Shown here: positions 19,063 through 26,620 of the stretch, one piece after another
Layout: the number at the start of each line of letters is the position of its first letter
Numbering within the stretch: the stretch's first letter is position 1
NCBI RefSeq assembly: GCF_001721645.1
Contig: NZ_CP017141.1
Location: 2,108,001-2,172,000 of the forward strand
DNA from: Pedobacter steynii
Lineage (GTDB): Bacteria; Bacteroidota; Bacteroidia; Sphingobacteriales; Sphingobacteriaceae
Direction of reading: 5' to 3'
DNA: 64,000 nucleotides
Notes under the pieces: generated by a model
Database searches by the model: none
The model's input: only the letters and a program-made list of their open reading frames with translations
What the model was told of the DNA's origin: nothing
Program-made: the position numbers and the translations under genes

Positions 19063-19923
19063 ATGAAACTAAAATATATATACGCACCCTTTATCATGCT
19101 CGTTCTGTGTGCGTTGAGCTGTAAAAAAGAAGCAGCTTTACCAGGCACACCCATTGTTGGTTTGGGTGGAGAAACCTGGACAAAAGGCCCTTTAGATTTT
19201 TGGATGGACAAGAATTTTGTGGAACCCTATAATATAGAGGTGAAGTACAAATGGGACCCTTATGAATTAAACTATGCTAAAAACCTGGTTCCGGTATTGG
19301 AGAGTAGGGTGGAGCCGGTCATGTCGGCAGTGAGAGACATTTATATCAAACCTTATGAGGCGGTTGCCGGTGCGGATTTTATTAAAAAATATTCACCCAA
19401 ATTGTTTCAGCTGGCCGGAAGTGCGGAGTATAACAGTGATGGGACCATCGTACTCGGACAAGCGGAGGGTGGACGGAAAATCGTACTGATGGTGGTGAAT
19501 CAATTCGATAAAAAGAATGTAGCTGAAGTGAAAAGAATGCTCCACACCATTCACCATGAGTTTGCCCATATCCTTCATCAGATCCGTGCTTATCCGGTAG
19601 AGTGGAAAGGACTAAATCCTGATCGGATTACGGCAACCTGGTTTAACAGTACAGACCTTGAAGCCAATACTCAGGGACTCGTAACGGCCTATGCAAAAGC
19701 AAGTCCGGACGAAGATTTTGTAGAAACGGCAGCCGTACTTCTGGTCGAGGGACAGGCCTATTTTGATGACATTGTGAACGATTTCTTTGTTCCTGAGGCT
19801 TCAAAAAAGATTCTTAGACAGAAGGAAGCCATTATTGTAGATTATTATCAGCGCGTGTACCACATTGATTTCAGGAAATTACAGGAAGCCACCAGGCAAG
19901 CCATTATTAATTTCACCAAGTAA
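19063..19923 (+). CDS. Zinc metallopeptidase lipoprotein (Peptidase_Mx1-like)
   Basis: A 286-residue lipoprotein with lipobox ALSC (Cys20) followed by KKEA. The sequence HHEFAHILHQ holds the zinc motif HExxH: His165, Glu166 and His169, with His172 three residues further on. This matches the putative zinc-binding metallopeptidase family (Peptidase_Mx1) that travels with SusCD pairs. A conserved acidic C-terminal region (VETAAVLLVEGQAYFDDIV) may give the third ligand. It is probably displayed on the surface next to SusD and would trim or release peptide substrates for import. The active-site motif is intact. The link to a peptide substrate is inferred. Confidence 0.88.
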   Translation: MKLKYIYAPFIMLVLCALSCKKEAALPGTPIVGLGGETWTKGPLDFWMDKNFVEPYNIEVKYKWDPYELNYAKNLVPVLESRVEPVMSAVRDIYIKPYEAVAGADFIKKYSPKLFQLAGSAEYNSDGTIVLGQAEGGRKIVLMVVNQFDKKNVAEVKRMLHTIHHEFAHILHQIRAYPVEWKGLNPDRITATWFNSTDLEANTQGLVTAYAKASPDEDFVETAAVLLVEGQAYFDDIVNDFFVPEASKKILRQKEAIIVDYYQRVYHIDFRKLQEATRQAIINFTK

Positions 19924-19950
19924 CCGCTTTACTTAAAACTAGATAAACTG

Positions 19951-21255
19951 ATGAAAAAAATATTTTTATACCTTTTGCTGATTCCTTTGATTTTCTCCTG
20001 CAAAAAGGACGAAATCGCAGATGAACAGCGTCCTGATTACAGACTAACAGAGGCGCTGGCTAAATACAATGATCTTTTGAGTGGATCCGCCAATGGCTGG
20101 AAAGGGCATCTGTTCCCTGCAGCTGGTGGTGGATATGGATTTCTGTTTAATTTTAATGGAAAGAACCGTGTGGAGATGCTGGCTGATATAGACGACCTCA
20201 GCGGATCTAATTTTTTTGAAAGCTCTTATCGTTTAAAAGCCACTACCTTACCATCTATTTATTTTGACACTTATTCTTACCTGCATTTATTGGCCGATCC
20301 GGATCCCGGAGTGAATGGTGGTCAGCCTGGATGGGGACTGTATTCTGATTTTGAATTTTCAATTCTTGAAAGTAGTGCCGATACCATCAAATTGAAAGGG
20401 AATCTGAATGGAAGTACATTAATCCTGGTCAAGGCATCTGCGGCTGAAGCTGCAGCGTATAAAGCAGGGCATTTAAATGTGCTAAAGAAAGATGTGGCGG
20501 ATTACCTGAATGCCAATTCGTTCAATTATATAGAAACAGCAAAGCACAATACCATTGCTTTTAACCTGAGCTTAAATAGCAAAAAACTGATCTTAAGTTA
20601 CGACAGTGTGGGAGGATTGAAAACGAAAAGTGTTGGATTTGCTTTCTCCGGGATGAATGACCTCATTTTATCAGAAAATGTAAATATCGAAAACCTGGCA
20701 TTCAACAAGATCCGGATATCGGATGATAAAGGCTCTTTATCGGTCATGAATAAAGATCAGATTATACCGGTACAAGTTTCCAATGAACCTTTATTTTCTT
20801 TTGATCAGATGCTTGGCATACAATTCAGCAATGTTGTTCTTCCATTTGAAGAAGAAGTGCCTGGTACCGGATCTGATTATAATACAATAAGGAGCAGCGT
20901 GCTCCTGAACGCCAGAAATTCTTTGTCGCCGGGCAGTACTTTTCCGGAGCTGTTAATATCATTTAATACTATTGAAAAGACCATGATACTGGATTTAATC
21001 ATTGTACAGGAGAGCCAGGTGTTCCATGCCAGGTATGCCTTTTATTATACTAAAAAAGGTGATTCATATGCGTTTGAATATGTAGGTGCAATTGATGGAA
21101 ATGCCACCTATCTGGAAACAGCTTTGAAACCTTTCATAGATAGAATTACCTTGGGAGCTTTCAAATTTGATTATGTAAACGGGCAGGCGAATTTAATGGG
21201 TTCAGGGACGAATTCTGTAAAGCCCGACTTTAAGTTTATAGGTTATTTACGCTAA
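19951..21255 (+). CDS. DUF4302 lipoprotein 1
   Basis: A 434-residue lipoprotein with lipobox IFSC then KKDE, a strong surface-export signal. The N-terminal half has the pattern seen in DUF4302 proteins: a SANGWKGHLFPAAGGGYGFLF stretch followed by FNGKNRVEMLAD. DUF4302 genes are typically found next to SusD and Mx1-type peptidase genes; their function is unknown. The fold looks like an all-beta, lipocalin-like barrel with no catalytic residues. It is 27 bases downstream of the peptidase gene and is followed by a paralogue. Confidence 0.82.
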   Translation: MKKIFLYLLLIPLIFSCKKDEIADEQRPDYRLTEALAKYNDLLSGSANGWKGHLFPAAGGGYGFLFNFNGKNRVEMLADIDDLSGSNFFESSYRLKATTLPSIYFDTYSYLHLLADPDPGVNGGQPGWGLYSDFEFSILESSADTIKLKGNLNGSTLILVKASAAEAAAYKAGHLNVLKKDVADYLNANSFNYIETAKHNTIAFNLSLNSKKLILSYDSVGGLKTKSVGFAFSGMNDLILSENVNIENLAFNKIRISDDKGSLSVMNKDQIIPVQVSNEPLFSFDQMLGIQFSNVVLPFEEEVPGTGSDYNTIRSSVLLNARNSLSPGSTFPELLISFNTIEKTMILDLIIVQESQVFHARYAFYYTKKGDSYAFEYVGAIDGNATYLETALKPFIDRITLGAFKFDYVNGQANLMGSGTNSVKPDFKFIGYLR

Positions 21256-21294
21256 TAAAAACAAAAAAATATAACCATAAAAAATAAAATACTG

Positions 21295-22629
21295 ATGAAA
21301 AATATATGGATAATCATCTTTTTAGGGAGCTTGTTATTTAGTTCCTGTAAGAAAGACAGCAAGGATGCCTATGAAGTAGAAAAAGTATTTCCAAATTCAG
21401 AGGAAGTATTCAACGACTTTAAAAAGGCAATAGTAAACGGACAGTCGGTATGGAAGGGGACTTTAAAACCAAAGTCTGGTAAAGTATATAGCCTTTACAT
21501 CAACCTGACCGCTAAAGGAGTGGTGAGCATGATGGCCGATCTGAGTCCGGAAAGCGGGTCTGTTCCCAAAACAGCAAAGTTTTTCCTACGATCGGAAAAA
21601 ACAAACGCAGTGATCAGTTTTTCTGAAGGCACTTACCTGGATTCCATTTATGTGAAAAAAGGAAGGGATGTGATTGCTGCAGATACCAGCTATTCCTTTA
21701 GTTATAAAAAGGGGGATACGATTATGCTGGTTGGAAACAGGTATGGTGATGAACTGAAGCTAAGCACTGCAAATGTTCAGGAACGTAATGACTTTAATGC
21801 AGGTGAGCTTGGAAAATCTTTGCAATCGGTAAGTCAGTTCTTTTATAATAAGCCTTTCTATTCTGTGATCACGGCAAGTGGCTATGCGGTTCAGTTTGCG
21901 GTTAACCAGGTTAACCGGTCTGTGATTGCGAGTTATGTAGATAAAAACCAGGTACAGTCGACTTCAGCAGACTTTGCCTATGGCATCAATAAAATTCAGT
22001 TCAAAAAGCCAATCCGGTTGGGTAATAAATGGGTGTACGAATTGTTTTTTGATCCCCTGAAAAAGGTATTTTACCTGGAGGATGGAGCAGAACGGATTTC
22101 CTTCACGGGTTCTAATATGCCGGTTATTCCTTTGCATCTTTTTATGGGGAATGGGTTTCCTTCAGAATTGTCAATACCCTCTCCATTTTATATCACGCAG
22201 CTTCCCGGCTGGTCTGAATCTTATTATTATGCCTGGGCAATTGCAACATCTGAATTAAACTATAGTCCGTATCAGGGATTTTTGCTGGTGACTGATTTTG
22301 ATTTTTCAGACAAAAACAAGGTGATGAACTTTAATATCTATTTCGATATCAGCGGTACGCTTTATAAAGGGACATTCCCATTCTCGTACACAAAGACAAC
22401 GGATGGAACCTATAAATTCAAGATGCTGCCTCTGGATCTGCAGAATCCAGCTCATGCGAACGCGGATGTAATCAAAACCTATGTAGAAATTCTGGTAAGA
22501 ATCGTGGAGAATCACCGCTTTAAGCTCGATTACTATGATACGCCAAATGGTCTGTTAGGGCAGTTTATCAGTCAGGACGACCCGGACATGTATTTTACGG
22601 GTGTAATTGGAAGTATGGTGAATCCATAA
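21295..22629 (+). CDS. DUF4302 lipoprotein 2
   Basis: A 444-residue lipoprotein with lipobox FSSC followed by KKDSKD. It is a diverged paralogue of the preceding DUF4302 protein: both have a W-K-G-x-L-x-P segment (SVWKGTLKPKSGKVYSLYIN here), a GVVSMMADLS stretch, and a C-terminal FKLDY motif before the last strands. It is the last gene of the 22-kb plus-strand locus and ends at a two-way terminator shared with the convergent sigma gene. Role unknown; probably a second surface binding subunit for the same substrate class. Confidence 0.75.
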   Translation: MKNIWIIIFLGSLLFSSCKKDSKDAYEVEKVFPNSEEVFNDFKKAIVNGQSVWKGTLKPKSGKVYSLYINLTAKGVVSMMADLSPESGSVPKTAKFFLRSEKTNAVISFSEGTYLDSIYVKKGRDVIAADTSYSFSYKKGDTIMLVGNRYGDELKLSTANVQERNDFNAGELGKSLQSVSQFFYNKPFYSVITASGYAVQFAVNQVNRSVIASYVDKNQVQSTSADFAYGINKIQFKKPIRLGNKWVYELFFDPLKKVFYLEDGAERISFTGSNMPVIPLHLFMGNGFPSELSIPSPFYITQLPGWSESYYYAWAIATSELNYSPYQGFLLVTDFDFSDKNKVMNFNIYFDISGTLYKGTFPFSYTKTTDGTYKFKMLPLDLQNPAHANADVIKTYVEILVRIVENHRFKLDYYDTPNGLLGQFISQDDPDMYFTGVIGSMVNP

Positions 22630-22640
22630 CACTGATTATT

Positions 22641-22672
22641 TAAATGGTGAAACGCTTTCGTTTCACCATTTA
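22641..22672. terminator. Bidirectional terminator between DUF4302 and sigma genes
   Basis: TAAATGGTGAAACG (22641-22654) pairs with CGTTTCACCATTTA (22659-22672) over the loop CTTT, giving a 14-bp stem. It lies between convergent genes and overlaps the stop of the minus-strand sigma gene. Confidence 0.8.
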
Positions 22673-23250
22673 AAATACATAATGAATAGAATTTTAGAGA
22701 TATCGCCAAAATGCTTGCGGAAATACTGTACGGAAGAACTCATCTGATTACGCACGGTATGAACGGAGAGATTGAGCTTTTCTGCAATTTCCGCATAAGA
22801 CAAGTTTTCATTCCTGCTTAAATGAAAAATTTTTCTTCTTTGCTCCGGTAAATTATTCAGGACATCATTATAGCTTTTCTCCAGCTCTTTAAATACGAGG
22901 TTGCTATCCGCAGAAGGATGTGAATTTTCTAAATTATCTTCAAATAGTTCTAAGGGTTGGGTAATGATCCGGACCTTTCTCCAATGATTATAAACGGCAT
23001 TTTTTACAGATCTGAAAAGGTAAGGCAATAACTCATTCTCTATAACCAGATCTCCCTTTTTCTGCCATAGACGTAGCATAACATCCATAGCTAATTCTTT
23101 AGCAATATCTTCATCTTGAATTAAACCATATCCGAAACTATAAAGGAGTTTAAAGTAGCGGTCAAACAAGAGATTGAATGCTTTTTCGTCATTCAACCTG
23201 CACCTGTTTAAAAGCTCCTGGTCGGATAGATGATTTAATGGTTTATTCAT
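22663..23250 (-). CDS. ECF-type RNA polymerase sigma factor
   Basis: A 195-residue ECF sigma factor. Region 2 is at about 10-85 (AFNLLFDRYFKLLYSFGYGLI, then VMLRLWQKK); region 4 is at about 120-170 with the helix-turn-helix NLSYAEIAEKLNLSVHTVRNQMSS. The hydrophobic end (ILFIMYFKW) is usual for Bacteroidota ECF factors linked to FecR/SusCD loci. No FecR gene is next to it; the unpaired FecR gene lies 21 kb away at the other end of the same locus. It is convergent with the locus it may control. A possible -10-like element TATTTTTG lies on the minus strand at 23306-23313, but its -33 partner is poor. Confidence 0.93.
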   Translation of the reverse strand: MNKPLNHLSDQELLNRCRLNDEKAFNLLFDRYFKLLYSFGYGLIQDEDIAKELAMDVMLRLWQKKGDLVIENELLPYLFRSVKNAVYNHWRKVRIITQPLELFEDNLENSHPSADSNLVFKELEKSYNDVLNNLPEQRRKIFHLSRNENLSYAEIAEKLNLSVHTVRNQMSSSVQYFRKHFGDISKILFIMYFKW

Positions 23251-23487
23251 ACGCTTTTAATTATAATGCAGATTTTTTTAAGTAAAAGGGGCTGTACCAA
23301 ACATACAAAAATATTAGTACTTTTCAAGCTTTGTACATTAATTATATGCGGTTAAAACTGTGTTTAAAAGGGTGTTACGAGAATATTACAAATGAAAAAT
23401 GTCTGTCTTGTAATTTGATTTAACAAGAAGTATAACTGATCTTTTGAGAAGATAAAATCTAAAGAAAAAAGCCTATTTCAATATTTA
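23251..23487. other. Intergenic region upstream of the sigma gene
   Basis: AT-rich stretch with no open frame of useful size. It must hold the promoter of the sigma gene; the best -7-like match on the minus strand is TATTTTTG at 23306-23313. No repeat or hairpin stands out. Confidence 0.4.
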
Positions 23488-23518
23488 TTTGCATTCCACA
23501 AACAAATTGCTATTTTTG
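23488..23518 (+). promoter_or_regulatory. Promoter of tRNA-Ala
   Basis: TTTG at 23488-23491, a 19-base spacer, and TATTTTTG at 23511-23518 match the Bacteroidota housekeeping promoter (TTTG-N19-TAnnTTTG) exactly. The tRNA begins 18 bases after the -7 box. Confidence 0.8.
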
Positions 23519-23535
23519 CCACCCACTAGCCACAA

Positions 23536-23609
<74 letters not shown>

Positions 23610-23620
23610 CCCTTTAAAAA

Positions 23621-23650
23621 AGCCTTTCAGTGAAAACTGAAAGGCTTTTT
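23621..23650 (+). terminator. Terminator of tRNA-Ala
   Basis: AGCCTTTCAGT (23621-23631) pairs exactly with ACTGAAAGGCT (23636-23646) over a GAAA loop, followed by a T-run. A classic intrinsic terminator directly after the tRNA. Confidence 0.9.
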
Positions 23651-23743
23651 TAAATTAGTACCTAATCGGAATTTTAATAGTTTTTCGGATAGACGTTATT
23701 ATATGGTATGACCATAATTGTGTTTATCCTCGATAAGTTGGAT

Positions 23744-23771
23744 GAAAAAGCGCTTAACTAAGCGCTTTTTC
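23744..23771 (-). terminator. Terminator of the Sel1-HSP90 operon
   Basis: GAAAAAGCGCTT (23744-23755) pairs exactly with AAGCGCTTTTTC (23760-23771) over a 4-base loop. Read on the minus strand it ends in a run of five T. It overlaps the last codons and stop of the terminal operon gene. Confidence 0.75.
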
Positions 23772-24827
23772 TAATTGAATGGAAAAGTTATTGTTCTGAT
23801 TACGCTGATCAAACTCACTGGCATACTGTTGGGCCTGATTGTAATAAAAGTCGTATAAGTCTTTTACGATATACCTGTTTGAGGAACTGTATAGGGGATG
23901 ATCATGCGGTAATTCTATGACTATCTCTTTTTCCTGGTCTTCCTGTTTTAAGGCTTCTGCCATATTCATAGAAAAGAAGAACCTGCGACTTGTCTTTGTA
24001 GAATCTGCCCATGGAAGATATTTTTCTATATAATGCCAGCCTTTATCTTTATCTGTATAGAATAAATAAACGATCAAAGAACCGATCGAAGTGATCAATG
24101 AGCTGTCGTCTTCACATTCCTGTAGTCCTTCTTCTGCCTGTTGAAACAGCTCTGCAGCTTTTTCCGGCTCATTATTTTTAATGGCCATATAACATAGCTG
24201 ACAGAAAGTGATGACCGGAACGTGGGCACAGGTAAACTGTTTCTGAATGAGCGGAAGCGCTTTGGTGTACGCATTTCCAAAATTTCCTTCATTGATCAGG
24301 TAAGTTACTTCTGTATCCATTTCGCAAGCCCTGCAGTCACTTAGTTCATCTCTGGAGTGTGCATTTACCAGGTCCAGAAAGACGGTGCTTTTTGCCGCAT
24401 CCTGTTGATATAAGGCCTCATTCAATTGCTTGGAGTAGTAGGAGCGGATGCCCAGTCCTTTTTCTTCCAGCCTGCGTTTATAATCTTCCAGGACTTGTTC
24501 TATCTGTGCCAGGGATACATCCGGATTTGAATACAACTCATTGATGATCCATTTGTATTTCCACAGTAACTCTTCCACATCGTAGTTTTCCGGATCGGCA
24601 TCGTAAGCGTTTAACATCCAGCTAAAAAGACTGACAAATTCTGATCTGTCTGACAATCCCCATTCCTTATCCATTAAATCCGACCGCAATTCGTATCCCA
24701 GCTCCACATCTTCGTTCGCATCGGCAATTTGAATGGCCTGGATCAATAACTTCCCTGCATCTTTGGGATGGATGTTCTCCTGATTTGCACGGTTTAATAA
24801 TTTTTGTACTTCTAATGTATACCTCAT
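23754..24827 (-). CDS. Helical-repeat protein of HSP90 operon, function unknown
   Basis: A 357-residue soluble protein, third gene of the Sel1-HSP90 operon, starting 7 bases after the HSP90 stop. It looks all-helical with TPR-like pairs: PKDAGKLLIQAIQIADA near 22-38 and NNEPEKAAELFQQAEEGLQ near 215. There is no signal peptide, membrane segment or enzyme motif. A CRACEM stretch has two Cys spaced by two residues, but no second pair was seen, so metal binding is doubtful. From its place it may be a co-chaperone or client adaptor for the HSP90 protein; that is inference. I do not recognise a named family. Confidence 0.7.
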   Translation of the reverse strand: MRYTLEVQKLLNRANQENIHPKDAGKLLIQAIQIADANEDVELGYELRSDLMDKEWGLSDRSEFVSLFSWMLNAYDADPENYDVEELLWKYKWIINELYSNPDVSLAQIEQVLEDYKRRLEEKGLGIRSYYSKQLNEALYQQDAAKSTVFLDLVNAHSRDELSDCRACEMDTEVTYLINEGNFGNAYTKALPLIQKQFTCAHVPVITFCQLCYMAIKNNEPEKAAELFQQAEEGLQECEDDSSLITSIGSLIVYLFYTDKDKGWHYIEKYLPWADSTKTSRRFFFSMNMAEALKQEDQEKEIVIELPHDHPLYSSSNRYIVKDLYDFYYNQAQQYASEFDQRNQNNNFSIQLEKALS

Positions 24828-24834
24828 GGTGTAA

Positions 24835-26619
24835 TTAAATGTTGATAAAATTCTCCATTCCCATAATAATCAGGCTATGGAGTGCCTCGTTAAATAAATT
24901 CATTTCTGTATCACTTACGGGATACTTTCCGAGCAATAAGGATTGCACATATAAAATATGAATGATCGAAGGAAAAACATAGGGGTCTTTCAGGCCGAGC
25001 ATACTTTTAACCAGCTTATTGTCTACGTTAAAACACAGTACAGGGAGTACGGCTTTCTTCTTAGGTGCAAAAGCACCAAGGGTTGCGGTAAGCGGATTTT
25101 TTGAAGAAACAACAGTCTGCTTGTTACCGATCTCCTCCTGTGGAGCAACGTAAATAGCGGGCGTATCTTCCGGACTAAACCTTTTCAGGCTACAGGTGCA
25201 ATTTAGCTTTTTCAAAACTTCAGTAGCACGGATTTCGAAATCAGCCAGCTGCGGGTCTGAAGAAACATCAATGGCATGAAAGCTGTTTAATAAGCTTCCC
25301 GGAGAGATCTGCTCGATCTTAAGCGTCTGGTCGAGTCGCTGGATCTTTTTTAACAGCTCTTCTTCAAAAGTATAGGCGGCATTAATGATCAGGGTTCCCT
25401 GGGCACCTGCTATGCGGCGGACCTGTTTAAAATCGTCAATGTTTGGCGTATAGAAAATAGTGCTTTCCAGTTCTCTTATATTTCTGAAAGTCCGGACTCC
25501 CTTATTGGTTTCAAATGGAAGATCATCAATAAAAACCTGCAATAACTCATTGTCTTCGGCAGCAATTGCTTTCAGGTGAAGGTAATGAGTGCTGATCAGT
25601 TTTTGATAAATGGAACGGTCAATCAGTCCGATAGATTTCAGGTAAGCCTTGATGGTTTCTCCGATTTCTTTTTTAGCTCCTTTTAAAGCGTCATTATAAA
25701 CCAGGGCTTCTCTGGAAGCGATGGCATCAAGTCCATCTGCATTCAGGATACAACGAATGAAAAATGCCCATTTAGGGAGCAACCGGCAATCATCATCGCT
25801 CAGAAACATACGTTTCAAAAATAGCTTATGCGTTTGTTTTCCGCTGAATTGCGCTTTATAAGGAAGGATATAGGCTACACCTTTCACTCCGCCATCTGAA
25901 GTGGAAATAGGAAAAGCATCCAGAAATCCGGTGTTAAAAGCCTTTCTGCCAATGGCGAGTAATTCCTCTTTGCTGGCCGAGGGTTCCAGCCAAAGTGCAC
26001 CTGATTCGTTAATCCAATAGCTGCTTTCTTCATGATGGAGGTAAATTGGCATCGGCAATGCCTCTCCATAATATTCCAGATTCTTACGGAAAACCTCCAG
26101 CTTAAATAAATATTTAAATTCGTCTTTCGGGTAAAGGATGACCTTTGATCCAATTGGCCGTTCTTCTTCGATCTTAGTAATGTGGTAGGTCCCATCTGAT
26201 TTTCCAGTCCATCTTACTGCGGTTTCGCTTAATGCGGATCTTGATTCTACAATAATCTCATTACTTACCACAAAACAGGACAACAGGCCAATCCCGAATT
26301 TGCCGATATAATCTTTGGCTTCAAATGCTTCCCGTTTAGAGCTTTCCCCAATTACAGCAAGAAATTTATGAATTTCATCTTCTTTGAGTCCAATGCCATT
26401 GTCTTCAAAGACGAGCGCTGAATGTTTGCTGTCAGGTAAGTAGATACTGATCGCACCCTCATGATTTTCATCCATCGTCCTTAATGCAGTGATGGCATCT
26501 ACTCCGTTTTGGAGGAGCTCCCGCACAAACGTGTTCGGATTGCTATACAGATGTTCAGATAATAAGGAGATCATCCCCTTTAGATTTACCTGAAACAAGT
26601 ATTGCTGACTGTCATCCAT
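24835..26619 (-). CDS. HSP90-family ATPase (HtpG paralogue)
   Basis: A 594-residue HSP90-type chaperone. The GHKL ATPase core is intact: FVRELLQNGVDAI has the catalytic Glu and metal-binding Asn, FEDNGIGL is the DxGxG motif, and IGKFGIGLLSCF is the lid-region glycine motif. The middle domain has KRMFLSDDDCRLLPKWAFF and SREAL with the conserved Arg that helps ATP hydrolysis. A C-terminal dimerisation-like segment (NKLVKSMLGLKDPYVFPSII) is present. It belongs to the shorter HSP90-like branch, not standard housekeeping HtpG, judging by length and diverged sequence. The end is ENFINI, with no MEEVD tail for TPR co-chaperones. It starts 1 base after the Sel1 gene stop, so the two are almost surely coupled. 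Confidence 0.9.
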   Translation of the reverse strand: MDDSQQYLFQVNLKGMISLLSEHLYSNPNTFVRELLQNGVDAITALRTMDENHEGAISIYLPDSKHSALVFEDNGIGLKEDEIHKFLAVIGESSKREAFEAKDYIGKFGIGLLSCFVVSNEIIVESRSALSETAVRWTGKSDGTYHITKIEEERPIGSKVILYPKDEFKYLFKLEVFRKNLEYYGEALPMPIYLHHEESSYWINESGALWLEPSASKEELLAIGRKAFNTGFLDAFPISTSDGGVKGVAYILPYKAQFSGKQTHKLFLKRMFLSDDDCRLLPKWAFFIRCILNADGLDAIASREALVYNDALKGAKKEIGETIKAYLKSIGLIDRSIYQKLISTHYLHLKAIAAEDNELLQVFIDDLPFETNKGVRTFRNIRELESTIFYTPNIDDFKQVRRIAGAQGTLIINAAYTFEEELLKKIQRLDQTLKIEQISPGSLLNSFHAIDVSSDPQLADFEIRATEVLKKLNCTCSLKRFSPEDTPAIYVAPQEEIGNKQTVVSSKNPLTATLGAFAPKKKAVLPVLCFNVDNKLVKSMLGLKDPYVFPSIIHILYVQSLLLGKYPVSDTEMNLFNEALHSLIIMGMENFINI

Positions 26620-26620
26620 A

